From NCBI RefSeq assembly GCF_002159185.1, contig NZ_NFHD01000015.1, positions 1 through 64,000 of the forward strand: a DNA stretch of 64,000 nt, written 5' to 3'. Every line of letters starts with the position of its first letter. Positions within the stretch are counted from its first letter, which is position 1. The DNA comes from Gemmiger sp. An87 (GTDB lineage: Bacteria; Bacillota; Clostridia; Oscillospirales; Ruminococcaceae). This document shows positions 8,966-18,759 of the stretch, piece by piece. Made by a program: the position numbers and the translations under genes. The notes beneath the pieces were generated by a model, which did no database searches, was not told the origin of the DNA, and saw only the letters and a program-made list of their open reading frames with translations.

Positions 8966-11215
8966 TTACTGGCCCAGCTGCAGCTGCTCGGCCACGTCCT
9001 CCTCCCGCACCAGAGCGCCTGCGGCGGGCAGGCTGCGCACCCGGTAACGGTGGGGGTTGGCCAGCTCCAGCTCAGCGGCGGGCTTGACCCATTCGATGTG
9101 CTGGTTTTTCTTCAGGGTGATCACCGCCACGCCCGCGGTGTCGCGGGTCTGCTTTTCGGCGATCTGGGTGGTGTGGGCCAGCAGCATCCGGCCGCCGCTG
9201 GTGCGAACCGCCAGCTCGGTCTCCTCGGGCAGCTGCACCATGCAGGCCAGCTGCTCCTTGTCGCTGTAGGCCTTGAGCAGCTTTTTGCGGTTCTGCTTGG
9301 TGGCGTAGCTGTTCATGGGGATCTTGGCGAACTTGCCGTTGGCATAGGCGAACAGCATGTAGCCCTTGTAATCCAGGGTGACCGCCATGTAGACCGGCAG
9401 CTCGCCCTCGTCCATGCCCAGGCTGGCCGCCACGAACTCGCCCATCACGCTGGCCTTGGTGTCGGCAAAATCCGCCGCGCGGCACTTGTACACCTGCCGC
9501 TGGTCGGTGAAGAACAGCAGCCAGGCGTCGTTGCGGGTCTCGATCTGCTGCACCACCTCGTCACCCTCCTTGAGCTTCTGCTCGCCGCTCATGCGCAGCG
9601 ACTGGGGGGTGATCTTCTTGAAGTAGCCCTCCCGGGTGAAGAACACGGTGACCGGGTAATCCGGCAGACTCTCCTCCTCGGCGGTGGAGTCCGCGGTCTC
9701 CACGTCGTACAGAATCGTGCAGCGGCGGGGCTGGCCGTATTTCTTGGCCACCGCGTTCAGCTCATCAATGATGATGCGGCGGATCTTGGCCTCGGATTTC
9801 AGAATGTCCTCCAGGCGGGCGATCTCGGCCTCCAGGTCAGCAATCTCCTGGGTGCGCTTGAGGATGTATTCCCGGTTCAGATGGCGCAGCTTGATCTCGG
9901 CCACGTACTCGGCCTGGGTCTCGTCGATGCCGAAGCCGATCATCAGGTTGGGCACCACTTCGGCGTCCTCCTCGGTCTCCCGCACGATGCGGATGGCCTT
10001 GTCGATATCCAGCAAAATGGTCTCCAGGCCCTTCAAAAGGTGCAGGCGCTTCTGCTTGCCCTGCAGGTCGTGATAGGTGCGGCGGCGCACACATTCCACC
10101 CGGAAGGCCACCCACTCGTTCAGAATCTGCCGCACGCCCAGCACTCGGGGCTGGCCGCCGATGAGCAGGTTGAAGTTGCAGGCGAAGCTGTCCTCCAAAG
10201 GGGTGGTGCGGAACAGCTTCTGCATCAGCTTGTCCGGGTCCTGGCCGCGCTTCAGATCAATGGTCAGCTTGAGGCCGTTCAGATCGGTCTCGTCGCGCAT
10301 GTCGCTGATTTCCTTGATCTTGCCGGTCTTTACCAGCTCGGCGATCTTGTCCATCACCGCCTCCACCGTGGTGGTGGGAGGAATGCGGGTGATCTCCAGC
10401 ATGTTGCCGTCCTTCTCGTAACGGTACTGGGCGCGCACCCGCACGCTGCCGCGGCCGGTCTCGTAGATCTTGCGCAGCTCGGCCTCGTTGTACAGAATTT
10501 CACCGCCGCCCACAAAATCCGGAGCGGGCAGGGTGGTGAGCAGGTCGTGATCCGGGTGGCGCATCAGGGCCACGGTGGTCTCGCACAGCTCCGCCAGGTT
10601 GAAGGAGCAGATGTTGGAGGCCATGCCCACGGCGATGCCCAGGGTGTTGTTGGCCAGAATGGTGGGGAAGGTCACCGGCAGCAGGGTGGGCTCGGTGGTG
10701 GTGCCGTCGTAGTTGGGCACGAAGTCCACGGTGTCCTTGTCGATGTCCCGGAACAGCTCCTCGCACACCGCCTCCAGCTTGGCTTCGGTGTATCGGCTGG
10801 CGGCGTAGGCCATATCCCGGCTGTAGGCCTTGCCGAAGTTGCCCTTGGAATCCACAAAGGGCACCAGCAGGCTCTCGTTGCCCCGGCCCATGCGCACCAT
10901 GGTTTCGTAGATGGCCGCGTCGCCGTGGGGGTTCAGGTGCATGGTGCTGCCCACGATGTTGGCGCTCTTGGTGCGGGCGCCCTTTAACAGGCCCATGCCG
11001 TACATGGTGTACAAAAGCTTGCGGTGAGCGGGCTTGAAGCCGTCGATCTCCGGCAGTGCGCGGGAGACGATGACGCTCATGGCGTAGGGCATGTAGTTCT
11101 TTTCCAGGGTCTCGGTGATGGGGCTCTGGATTACAACGCCCGCGTCCAGGATCTCCACGTTATCGCCCAGCTGGGGCCGGGCGGGGGTGGCGCGTTTGGT
11201 CTGTTTTTTTGCCAT
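8966..11215 (-). CDS. Type IIA DNA topoisomerase subunit A (ParC/GyrA-like)
   Basis: A 749-aa DNA breakage-reunion subunit. The active-site tyrosine is Y142 in AASRYTEAKL. The segment matching the GyrA quinolone region reads NPHGDAAIYETMVRM, so E. coli Ser83 and Asp87 are replaced by A100 and E104. The C-terminal beta-pinwheel is short, and no GyrA-box (QRRGGKG-like) motif is visible, so it is more likely a relaxing/decatenating enzyme than a supercoiling gyrase. It follows the B subunit by 18 bp in the same operon. I withhold a symbol because the pair is divergent from both gyrase and topo IV. Confidence 0.88.
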   Translation of the reverse strand: MAKKQTKRATPARPQLGDNVEILDAGVVIQSPITETLEKNYMPYAMSVIVSRALPEIDGFKPAHRKLLYTMYGMGLLKGARTKSANIVGSTMHLNPHGDAAIYETMVRMGRGNESLLVPFVDSKGNFGKAYSRDMAYAASRYTEAKLEAVCEELFRDIDKDTVDFVPNYDGTTTEPTLLPVTFPTILANNTLGIAVGMASNICSFNLAELCETTVALMRHPDHDLLTTLPAPDFVGGGEILYNEAELRKIYETGRGSVRVRAQYRYEKDGNMLEITRIPPTTTVEAVMDKIAELVKTGKIKEISDMRDETDLNGLKLTIDLKRGQDPDKLMQKLFRTTPLEDSFACNFNLLIGGQPRVLGVRQILNEWVAFRVECVRRRTYHDLQGKQKRLHLLKGLETILLDIDKAIRIVRETEEDAEVVPNLMIGFGIDETQAEYVAEIKLRHLNREYILKRTQEIADLEAEIARLEDILKSEAKIRRIIIDELNAVAKKYGQPRRCTILYDVETADSTAEEESLPDYPVTVFFTREGYFKKITPQSLRMSGEQKLKEGDEVVQQIETRNDAWLLFFTDQRQVYKCRAADFADTKASVMGEFVAASLGMDEGELPVYMAVTLDYKGYMLFAYANGKFAKIPMNSYATKQNRKKLLKAYSDKEQLACMVQLPEETELAVRTSGGRMLLAHTTQIAEKQTRDTAGVAVITLKKNQHIEWVKPAAELELANPHRYRVRSLPAAGALVREEDVAEQLQLGQ

Positions 11216-11233
11216 TGCTCTTCTCTCCTCCCC

Positions 11234-13210
11234 TTACGAAAGATCCAGGTCGTCCAGGTATTCCACGCCGTGCTGGGCAATGTGCTCCTTACGGCCGGCC
11301 AGGTTGTCGCCCAGCAGCAGATCGAACACGGCGGCGGTGTGCTCCACATCCTCCGGGTTCACCTTGATCAGACGGCGGCTCTCCGGGTTCATGGTGGTGA
11401 GCCACATCATCTCCGGGTCGTTCTCACCAAGGCCCTTGGAGCGCTGGATGGTATACTTCTCCTTGCCGATGCGGGAAAGGATGTTCGCCTTTTCCGGCTC
11501 GGTGTAGGCAAAGTAGGTCTTGTTTTTGGTATTGATCTCGTACAGCGGGCTTTCAGCGATGTACACATAGCCCTCGTTGATCAGGGTAGGGGTGAGCCGG
11601 TAGAGCATGGTCAGGATCAGGGTGCGGATCTGGTAACCGTCCACGTCGGCATCGGTACAGATGACCACCTTGTTCCAGCGCAGGTTTTCCAGGTTGAAGG
11701 TGGCCAGGTCCTTTTTGGCCTTGCCGCCCAGCTCCACGCCGCAGCCCAGCACCTTGATCAGGTCGGTGATAACATCGGATTTGAAAATGCGGTCATAGTC
11801 CGCCTTCAGGCAGTTCAGAATCTTGCCGCGCACCGGCATAATGCCCTGGAACTCGGAGTCCCGGCTGGTCTTGACCGCACCCATGGCGGAATCACCCTCC
11901 ACGATGTACAGCTCGCGGCGGCTCACGTCCTTGGTGCGGCAGTCCACGAACTTCTGCACCCGGTTGGCGATGTCAATCTGGCTGGTCATCGTCTTCTTGA
12001 TGCTCTGGCGGGTCTTTTCCGCATGCTCGCGGCTCTGCTTGTTGATGAGCACCTGCTGGCAGATTTTCTGGGCCTCTTCCGGGTTCTCCAGGAAGTAGAC
12101 CTCCAGATTGTGCTTCAAAAACTCAGTCATGGCCTGGGCCACGAACTTGTTGGTGATGGCCTTCTTGGTCTGGTTCTCGTAGCTGGTGCGGGTGGAGAAG
12201 GTGCTGGACACATACACCAGGCAGTCCTGCACGTCGGCAAAGGTGATCTTGCTCTCGTTCTTTTTGTACAGGCCCTTGGTCTTCAAAAAGTTATCGATCT
12301 GGTTCACAAAGGCGGTGCGCACCGCACGGTCCGGGCTGCCGCCGTGCTCCAGCCAGCTGGAGTTGTGGTAGTATTCCAGCATCTGCACCTTGTTGGAGAA
12401 GCAGAAGGCGGCGCTCATCTTCACCCGGTAGTCCGGCTGGTCCTCCCGATCCCGGCCGGTGGCGGTGGACTCGCAGTAGCGGGTGGGGGTGATGTAATCC
12501 AGGCCCACAGTCTCGTTCACATAGTCCTCAATGCCCTTTTCGTAGCGGAACTCGATGGTCTGCTTTTCCGGGCCGGTCTGGTCCACAAAGACAAGATCCA
12601 GGCCCGCATTGACCACCGCCTGCCGCTTCATGGTGTCGGTGAAATACTCGGTGGGCACGTTCACGTCGGTGAACACCTGGGTGTCCGGTTTCCAGCGGAT
12701 GATACTGCCGGTGCGGCGGCCCTTGAAGGGCTCCTTCACCATCTCGCCCGCAGGCTCGCCCTGCTTGAAGTCCAGATGATAGTGGAAGCCGTCCCGGTAA
12801 ATGTCGGCGGTCATCCACTCGCTGGCGTACTGGGTGGCGCACAGGCCCAGGCCGTTCAAGCCCAGGGAATACTCGTAGTTGTCCTCCCCGGCAGAGTACT
12901 TGCCGCCGGCGTACATCTCGCAGAACACCAGCTCCCAGTTGTAGCGCTGCTCCTTGGGGTTATAGTCCACCGGGATGCCCCGGCCAAAATCCTCCACCTG
13001 GATGCTGCCGTCCGCAAAGCGGGTGAGCAGAATCTTCTCGCCGTAGCCTTCGCGGGCCTCGTCGATGGAGTTGGAAAGGATCTCGAAGATGGAATGGGCG
13101 CAGCCCTCCACGCCGTCCGAGCCAAAGATAACGGCAGGGCGTTTGCGCACCCGGTCCGCGCCCTTCAGGCTGGAAATACTGTCGTTGCCATATTCCTGTT
13201 TTTTGGCCAA
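11234..13210 (-). CDS. Type IIA DNA topoisomerase subunit B (ParE/GyrB-like), divergent
   Basis: A 658-aa ATPase/Toprim subunit. GHKL ATPase residues are kept (E43 and N47 in FEILSNSIDEA, D74 in VEDFGRGIPVD, GLNGLG, and Q347/K349 of the QTK loop). Several canonical motifs are altered: DNGRG is DFGRG, EGDSAGG is EGDSAMG (438-444), PLRGK is PVRGK, and DGAHIRTL is DGYQIRTL. The start is TTG at 13210, supported by AGGAGG nine bases upstream; no ATG is better placed. It is the first gene of a two-gene operon with subunit A. It is predicted to be active but belongs to a divergent clade. Confidence 0.88.
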   Translation of the reverse strand: MAKKQEYGNDSISSLKGADRVRKRPAVIFGSDGVEGCAHSIFEILSNSIDEAREGYGEKILLTRFADGSIQVEDFGRGIPVDYNPKEQRYNWELVFCEMYAGGKYSAGEDNYEYSLGLNGLGLCATQYASEWMTADIYRDGFHYHLDFKQGEPAGEMVKEPFKGRRTGSIIRWKPDTQVFTDVNVPTEYFTDTMKRQAVVNAGLDLVFVDQTGPEKQTIEFRYEKGIEDYVNETVGLDYITPTRYCESTATGRDREDQPDYRVKMSAAFCFSNKVQMLEYYHNSSWLEHGGSPDRAVRTAFVNQIDNFLKTKGLYKKNESKITFADVQDCLVYVSSTFSTRTSYENQTKKAITNKFVAQAMTEFLKHNLEVYFLENPEEAQKICQQVLINKQSREHAEKTRQSIKKTMTSQIDIANRVQKFVDCRTKDVSRRELYIVEGDSAMGAVKTSRDSEFQGIMPVRGKILNCLKADYDRIFKSDVITDLIKVLGCGVELGGKAKKDLATFNLENLRWNKVVICTDADVDGYQIRTLILTMLYRLTPTLINEGYVYIAESPLYEINTKNKTYFAYTEPEKANILSRIGKEKYTIQRSKGLGENDPEMMWLTTMNPESRRLIKVNPEDVEHTAAVFDLLLGDNLAGRKEHIAQHGVEYLDDLDLS

Positions 13211-13330
13211 CCTGTTCTACCTCCTGTTGGTTTTGGGGGCTTCTCTCCCCCGTTCTCCCCCTCTGTCTGCGCCGCAGGCAAGCCCTCGCGCACCGGGGAT
13301 TTTCTTATTTTCTTGAATGCATACCATATT

Positions 13331-13360
13331 ATTTAACCACGCCCCGGCAGAAAATGTCAA
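13331..13360 (-). promoter_or_regulatory. Promoter of the topoisomerase operon
   Basis: TTGACA (13355-13360) and TTAAAT (13331-13336) are 18 bp apart on minus, leaving a leader of about 110 nt. Confidence 0.6.
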
Positions 13361-13369
13361 GGCAGGCCG

Positions 13370-13395
13370 GGCCCGGCGGAGCGCTCTGCCGGGCC
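13370..13395. repeat. Perfect GC palindrome upstream of the topoisomerase promoter
   Basis: GGCCCGGC (13370-13377) pairs with GCCGGGCC (13388-13395), with AGCGCT in the centre, about 10 bp upstream of the -35 box. No T tract follows on either strand. The remaining part of the 378-bp gap 13211-13588 shows no gene. Confidence 0.5.
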
Positions 13396-13520
13396 GTTTG
13401 CAGGCCATCAGGCAGCGGTTTTCCGGCCTTTTTGGTCCTGCATTTCGCTTCTTTTCTCAGGCGTTCCACGCCGTTCGGTGGCCGGTCTGCCCATGCACTG
13501 AACCTCTTCCACGGCGAAAG

Positions 13521-13561
13521 AAAGACCTCCCGCACTGCGCACTGCAATGCGGAAGGTCTTT
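13521..13561 (-). terminator. Terminator of the rnj-to-ftsH operon
   Basis: AAAGACCTTCCGCA pairs with TGCGGGAGGTCTTT (one mismatch), then CTTTCTTTC on minus. It is the only strong terminator after the zinc-ribbon gene and so ends the long operon. Confidence 0.85.
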
Positions 13562-13588
13562 TTCTTTTTCGATGATTCAGCGCCGAAA

Positions 13589-14578
13589 TCAGGCCAGCAG
13601 GAAGCCGATCAGGGCCACGATGGCACACAGCACGGCGGTGATGGGCGGGGCCCAGCGGATGATCTTTTCTGCGATCACGTCCCGGGGGTCCATCTCCTCG
13701 TCCTCGTATTCCTCGTACTCCTCCTCGTAGCCGTTCTCGTCCTCATAGGCATCCTGTTCATGGAAGCCCAGACGGGAAGCAGCATAGCGGCCGCGGCCCC
13801 GGTCATCGGCCAGGGTCATGTCCGAGTCATCCTCTTCGTCGGGATGCAGCGGAGGCACATCGTAGCTGGGGTCCGGCTGGTTGCGCAGCGGGGGCACCGC
13901 GCGGGTGGGCTCCTCCGGGCGAACCGGGGGTACCATGCGGGTGGGCTGCTGGTCCGCCGCAGGCTGCTGGGCGGTCTGCGCCGCCTGCAGCATGCTGGAC
14001 AGGGTGTTCTGCAGCAGGATGCGGTCGGAGCCGCACTCGCTGCACCACACGCCGCTTTCCTCACGGGGATGGAAGGCACCGCAGGCGCAGTACCAGCCCT
14101 GATCCAGCACCTGGGGCACAAACTGCAGCCCCTCCTTGCCGGTGCGCTCGCTCAGCTTCTGGGCCAGGTCCTCCGGCAGCTTTTTCGGCGCAGGCAGGCG
14201 GGTGCGCACATAACCGGTCAGATCCAGAGCGGTACCGTCGGCCAGGTAGGCCTCGAGCAGGTCCACTTCAACACTGCCCACGGGAGCCTGACTGATGTAA
14301 ACCGCATCGTCCGAGCCGAAAATCTGGCCATTGGCGGCGTTCAGGCCCTGGTATTCAAACCGGTCCTGGCAGACCACGGTGCCGGTGCGGTCCTTGCACT
14401 TGAACTCCACCAGCAGGCCGGTGACCGGCTGGCTGGAAATGTTTTTAAAGGACAGGCAAACCGCGATGTCGCCGCTCTGATCACCCTTCAGCAGCTCCAC
14501 CTTCACGAACTGAATGGGGCTGCCCTTGGTGTAATAGTTGGCGCGGGATTGGGCCAAAAGGTCGAAATTCTCTTCCAT
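13589..14578 (-). CDS. Tail-anchored protein with a central zinc ribbon, function unknown
   Basis: 329 aa. I do not recognise a named family. An N-terminal beta-rich domain (~1-130) is followed by a rubredoxin-like zinc knuckle with C164, C166, C179 and C182 (CAC...CSEC). A Pro/Gln/Arg-rich linker comes next, then a very acidic Tyr/Glu run (~270-300), and last a single hydrophobic C-terminal segment (about WAPPITAVLCAIVALIGFLLA). No signal peptide is seen, so the bulk is probably cytoplasmic and tail-anchored. It lies 21 bp after ftsH with a good AAGGAG, as last gene of the housekeeping operon, which hints at a membrane quality-control or division context. Confidence 0.72.
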   Translation of the reverse strand: MEENFDLLAQSRANYYTKGSPIQFVKVELLKGDQSGDIAVCLSFKNISSQPVTGLLVEFKCKDRTGTVVCQDRFEYQGLNAANGQIFGSDDAVYISQAPVGSVEVDLLEAYLADGTALDLTGYVRTRLPAPKKLPEDLAQKLSERTGKEGLQFVPQVLDQGWYCACGAFHPREESGVWCSECGSDRILLQNTLSSMLQAAQTAQQPAADQQPTRMVPPVRPEEPTRAVPPLRNQPDPSYDVPPLHPDEEDDSDMTLADDRGRGRYAASRLGFHEQDAYEDENGYEEEYEEYEDEEMDPRDVIAEKIIRWAPPITAVLCAIVALIGFLLA

Positions 14579-14599
14579 AAGAGCGTTACTCCTTTCCTG

Positions 14600-16759
14600 T
14601 TACAGGGAGCCCTCGGGCTTTTCGCCCTGGTCCGGCTGCTCCGGCAGAGGCTCGGCAGTCTCCGCAGGTTCGGCGGGCTGGGCAGGCTCAGCGGCCTGGG
14701 CGGGCTCTGCGGGCTGCGCAGGCTCGGCGGGTGCTGCCGCCGGTGCGGACTGCTCGGCCTCGGGCAGGGTGCCGCCCTCCATCAGGGTCTTGAACTCCTC
14801 GCCGGACAGCTTCTCCCGTTTGATCAGCTCGGCAGCCACCACATGCAGCTTATCCATGTTGTCGCTCAGGATGCGGCGGGCTCTCTCGTAGGCTTCGTCC
14901 ACGATGTCCCGGATCTCGCTGTCGATCTCGGCGGCGATGGAATCGGAATAGCCCTTGCCCTGGCTGAAATCACGGCCCAGGAAGGTCTCCTCCGGGTCGG
15001 ACCCGTACACCACAGGGCCCAGCCGCTCGGAGAAGCCGTAGCGGGTAACCATGCTGCGGGCGGTCTGGGTGGCGCGCTCCAGGTCGTTGGACGCGCCGGT
15101 GGAGATATCATCCAGCACCAGGCTCTCGGCCACGCGGCCGCCCAGCAGGCTCACGATGCGCTCCTGCATGGCAGTCTTGGTCACGTAGCTGGCGTCCTTG
15201 TCGGGCAGGTACATGGTGTAGCCGCCCGCCTGGCCGCGGGGAATGATGCTGATCTGATGCACCGGGTCGTTGGTGGGGCAGAACCAGCTGGTGATGGCGT
15301 GGCCTGCCTCGTGGTACGCGGTGAGCTTCTTCTCCTTCTCGGTGACCACACGGCTCTTCTTCTCGGGGCCGGCCACCACCTTGATGGAGGCTTCCTCGAT
15401 TTCCTTTTCCGTGATGGCCTTCTTGCCCCGGCGGGCAGCCAGCAGGGCCGCCTCGTTCACCAGGTTCTCCAGGTCCGCACCGGCGAAACCGGCGGTGGAC
15501 TGAGCAATGGTCTTCAGGTTCACATCGGGAGCCAGAGGCTTCTTGCGGGTGTGTACCTTCAGAATCTCCTCACGGCCCTTCACGTCCGGCAGGCCCACAT
15601 AGACCTGACGGTCGAACCGGCCGGGACGCAGCAGCGCGTGGTCCAGGATGTCGGCACGGTTGGTGGCCGCGATGACGATAACGCCCTCGTTTGCACCGAA
15701 GCCGTCCATCTCCACCAGCATCTGGTTCAGGGTCTGCTCGCGCTCGTCATGACCGCCGCCCAGACCGGTGCCGCGCTGGCGGCCCACCGCGTCGATCTCA
15801 TCGATGAAGATGATGCTGGGCGCGGTCTTCTTGGCCTTGTCGAACAGATCGCGCACACGGGAGGCGCCCACGCCCACATACATCTCCACGAAATCGGAAC
15901 CGGAGATGGAGTAGAAGGGCACGCCCGCCTCGCCTGCGCAGGCACGGGCCAGCAGGGTCTTACCGGTACCCGGAGGGCCCACCAGCAGCACGCCGTGGGG
16001 GATACGGGCGCCCAGGCTGTTGAACTGGCTGGGGTTTTTGAGGAACTGCACGATCTCTTCCAGCTCGGCCTTTTCCTCATCCGCACCGGCCACATCGGCA
16101 AAGGTGGTCTTGCGCTTGTCGTCGTTCTGGTCCTTCACCTTGGCGCGGCCCACATTCATGATGTTGCCGCCCTGGTTGCCCTTGAACATCACGTAGAAAA
16201 TGAAGATCATGCTGCCCACCATGACCACCATCATCATGATGTCCCAGATGGGCACACTGCTCTTCACCGGGGTGTAGTCCTGATACATGGGGGCGTCCGG
16301 ATGGGCCTCGTTGTAGGCCTGGACGTAGGGCTGCACCTCTTCGTAGAAAATGCTGAAATAGGGCACGCGGTATTCCACCTGCCAGATGCCCTCGCCGCTG
16401 GGCAGCTGATCCACGGTCTCCTTGGCATCGGTGGTGCTCTGGCTCTGGCTGCGAATCAGATCAAACATGCCGCCCTGGGCCAGCTGGCCGCGGGTGGCGG
16501 GCTGCTTGCCGGTATCCACCGCGTTGGAGGGCAGCTCCACGTCGCCCTCCACCAGCGCCAGCTTGATGTCGCCGGTGTTCAGGTCCATCTCGAAACCGAC
16601 CACCTGCTGGGACTGGAAGTAGCTGAGCACCCGGGAGTAGCTCATGGTGGTGGTGGAGGTGTTCATCAGGCTCCACAGATTCAGAGCCAACACGCTCAGC
16701 GCCAGCAGCACGACGATGATCATGCCGTTGAATTTTGGTTTACGCTGCAAAGACTTCAT
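14600..16759 (-). CDS. ftsH: ATP-dependent zinc metalloprotease FtsH
   Basis: A 719-aa membrane AAA+ protease. Two TM segments (~12-30 and ~171-191) flank an outside domain. The AAA module has GPPGTGKT (261-268), IIFIDEID (316-323) and the arginine-finger region LLRPGRFDR. The zinc site is HEAGH (483-487) with D559 as probable third ligand. The C-terminus after ~670 is a low-complexity Ala/Pro/Glu repeat (PAEPAQ-like units), longer than usual. AGGAG touches the ATG at 16759 with no spacer, whereas a TTG three codons further in has ideal spacing; the true start may be that TTG. Order hpt-ftsH is classical. Confidence 0.95.
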   Translation of the reverse strand: MKSLQRKPKFNGMIIVVLLALSVLALNLWSLMNTSTTTMSYSRVLSYFQSQQVVGFEMDLNTGDIKLALVEGDVELPSNAVDTGKQPATRGQLAQGGMFDLIRSQSQSTTDAKETVDQLPSGEGIWQVEYRVPYFSIFYEEVQPYVQAYNEAHPDAPMYQDYTPVKSSVPIWDIMMMVVMVGSMIFIFYVMFKGNQGGNIMNVGRAKVKDQNDDKRKTTFADVAGADEEKAELEEIVQFLKNPSQFNSLGARIPHGVLLVGPPGTGKTLLARACAGEAGVPFYSISGSDFVEMYVGVGASRVRDLFDKAKKTAPSIIFIDEIDAVGRQRGTGLGGGHDEREQTLNQMLVEMDGFGANEGVIVIAATNRADILDHALLRPGRFDRQVYVGLPDVKGREEILKVHTRKKPLAPDVNLKTIAQSTAGFAGADLENLVNEAALLAARRGKKAITEKEIEEASIKVVAGPEKKSRVVTEKEKKLTAYHEAGHAITSWFCPTNDPVHQISIIPRGQAGGYTMYLPDKDASYVTKTAMQERIVSLLGGRVAESLVLDDISTGASNDLERATQTARSMVTRYGFSERLGPVVYGSDPEETFLGRDFSQGKGYSDSIAAEIDSEIRDIVDEAYERARRILSDNMDKLHVVAAELIKREKLSGEEFKTLMEGGTLPEAEQSAPAAAPAEPAQPAEPAQAAEPAQPAEPAETAEPLPEQPDQGEKPEGSL

Positions 16760-16821
16760 CTCCTATTCCGCACGGGAGCCCGGCCGCGGTTCGGCCGTTG
16801 CTTCGCGCCCCCGTGCGCATG

Positions 16822-17367
16822 TTATTTGGTGTACACTTCGGGCTTCAGAATGCCCACGTAGGGCAGGTTGCGGTACTTTTCGTCGTAGTCCAGGCCATAG
16901 CCCACCACGAACTCGTCCGGCACCTCGTAGCCCACATAGTCCGCCTGCAGGTCAACCTTGCGGCGGCTGGGCTTATCCAGCAGGGTGGCAATGCGGATGC
17001 TGGCGGGGTTGCGGCCCTGCAGCAGACCCTTCAGATAGCTCAGGGTCATGCCGGAGTCCAGAATGTCCTCCACAATCAGGATGTCCTTGCCGGACAGGTC
17101 CTGATCCAGGTCCTTCACGATCTTCACCACGCCGCTGGTCTTCACGCCGCTGCCGTAAGAGGAAACGACCATGAAGTCGATGGCGCAGGGCAGATCGATG
17201 CAGCGCATCAGGTCGGCCAGGTAGACCACCGCGCCCTTCAGCACGGTAACCAGCAGCAGGTTCTTGCCCTGGTAATCCTTGGTGATCTGGGCGCCCATCT
17301 CGGCGCACTTGGCCTTCAGCTGCTCTTCGGTGAGTAATACCTGCAGGATATCGTTGCTCTGACTCAT
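16822..17367 (-). CDS. hpt: Hypoxanthine phosphoribosyltransferase
   Basis: A 181-aa type I PRTase of purine salvage: hypoxanthine or guanine plus PRPP gives IMP or GMP. The PRPP loop is [18 protein letters not shown] (~residues 96-113). An upstream flexible-loop segment follows [21 protein letters not shown]-terminal [18 protein letters not shown] is the family signature. ATG 17367 has AAGGAG 12 nt upstream, which overlaps the tilS stop codon, so the two genes are tightly coupled. A GC-rich interrupted inverted repeat fills the 62 bp before ftsH. Confidence 0.95.
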   Translation of the reverse strand: MSQSNDILQVLLTEEQLKAKCAEMGAQITKDYQGKNLLLVTVLKGAVVYLADLMRCIDLPCAIDFMVVSSYGSGVKTSGVVKIVKDLDQDLSGKDILIVEDILDSGMTLSYLKGLLQGRNPASIRIATLLDKPSRRKVDLQADYVGYEVPDEFVVGYGLDYDEKYRNLPYVGILKPEVYTK

Positions 17368-17373
17368 TGTTAT

Positions 17374-18759
17374 TCACTGCTCCTTGTCGGTTGGTTCCAG
17401 CGGGCGGATCACCAGGATGCGGCTGGTGGCATTTGTGGGGGCATACCCCTGGGCCACGCCGCCGCCCCACAGCCAGACCACCTGACTGCCCTGGGCCAGA
17501 AGGGGCGCCAGCGCACGCTGTGCACCGGGTGTTCCCGCCTCGTTGAAGTATTTTTTCAGGCTTTTGCTCCCACTGCGCCCCTCCGGCTGGAACCGATCGC
17601 CCGGCTGGCGGGTACGCAGAGACAAACTACTCCTTATTCTATCATAATCCACACAATTGGTTAAGCCTTTTTTCCGGCCCCCGGCAAATTTTTTGATTTG
17701 TTCACATTCTTCGCCTTCCGCCAGCTCCAGCCGCAGCCGGTAGCCGCCGGGCAGCCGGTATTCCCCCGGCTCGGCGGGCTGTGGGGGGGCGGGCTGCTCT
17801 TCGGTGCCTTGCGCCCAGCGCAGCACCCCGGCGCACCGCTCAACGCGCACGCCGCCGGCCAGCTGGGCCGCACGGCTGCTGCCCGCGATCAGCGCCTCCA
17901 GCTTGGGCAGGTCCGCCTGGCGCAGGGTGGTTTTTTCCTCCACCAGGCAGCGCAGCGCCTCAGCCCGGAGCACCGGGTCCGCCTTTTGCAGCACCGAAAC
18001 GCTCCAGCCATCACCGCAGCGGGCCGTTTGCAGCAAGTGTTCCCCCTGGCGGCGAAAATATTGCAGCCAGCCCTGGGCCCGGCGGCAATATTCGCCCAGT
18101 GCCCGCTGGGCCTCCGGGTTGATCTGCTCCAGCTGGGGCAGCACCTGATTGCGCAGCCGGTTGCGGGCGTATTCGTCGCTGGCGTTTGTCTCGTCCAGCA
18201 CGAAGGGGGTGCCGGTGGCCCGGCAATAGGCCTCCGTTGCCTGGCGGGGCAGCTCCAGAAGCGGCCGGATGAAGGGCCCCCGCACCGGCGGAATGCCCAC
18301 CGCCCCCGCCAGCCCGGTGCCCCGGGCCAGCCGGAACAGCAGCGTTTCCGCCTGATCGGTGAGGGTGTGGGCAGTGGCGATCTTCACCGCCGGGTCTTTT
18401 CCCCTCAGCTGTTCAAAGAAATCATAGCGCAGCTGCCTTGCCCATTCCTCACTGCGCCGTTCGGTCTGTCGCCCGGCCCGGTGGCAATGCAGCGGCACGC
18501 CCTCTTTTGCACAGAATTCCGCCACAAAGGCCTCGTCCGCGTCTGCCGCGTCCCGCAGGCCGTGGTTCACGTGAGCCGCCTCCAGCGTGATGCCCAGCTC
18601 CCGGCCCCGGCGCAGGAAAAAGCGCAGCAGGGCCATGGAATCCGCCCCGCCGGACACCGCCGCGATCACCCGGTCGCCGGGCTGCAGCAGGTTCAGACTG
18701 CGGATGCTCTCCAGCACCTGCTCCTCAAAGGCCTGCGGCTCCGTATACTCATCCCGCAT
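17374..18759 (-). CDS. tilS: tRNA(Ile)-lysidine synthase
   Basis: A 461-aa ATP-dependent enzyme that converts C34 of tRNA-Ile(CAU) to lysidine so that it reads AUA. The PP-loop SGGADS lies at residues 36-41, and HVNHGLRDAADADEAFV and ATAHTLTDQAETLLFRLARG are typical of the N-terminal catalytic domain. The C-terminal tRNA-binding part ends with RQPGDRFQPEGRSGSKSLKKYF. Start ATG 18759 overlaps the dnaB stop by 11 bp. It is part of the dnaB-tilS-hpt-ftsH run. Confidence 0.95.
   Translation of the reverse strand: MRDEYTEPQAFEEQVLESIRSLNLLQPGDRVIAAVSGGADSMALLRFFLRRGRELGITLEAAHVNHGLRDAADADEAFVAEFCAKEGVPLHCHRAGRQTERRSEEWARQLRYDFFEQLRGKDPAVKIATAHTLTDQAETLLFRLARGTGLAGAVGIPPVRGPFIRPLLELPRQATEAYCRATGTPFVLDETNASDEYARNRLRNQVLPQLEQINPEAQRALGEYCRRAQGWLQYFRRQGEHLLQTARCGDGWSVSVLQKADPVLRAEALRCLVEEKTTLRQADLPKLEALIAGSSRAAQLAGGVRVERCAGVLRWAQGTEEQPAPPQPAEPGEYRLPGGYRLRLELAEGEECEQIKKFAGGRKKGLTNCVDYDRIRSSLSLRTRQPGDRFQPEGRSGSKSLKKYFNEAGTPGAQRALAPLLAQGSQVVWLWGGGVAQGYAPTNATSRILVIRPLEPTDKEQ

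Noticed and set aside
13547-16861. A 1104-codon open frame on the plus strand
   Set aside because: It is antisense to ftsH and the zinc-ribbon gene, His/Gly/Val-rich without domains, and results from high-GC third positions.
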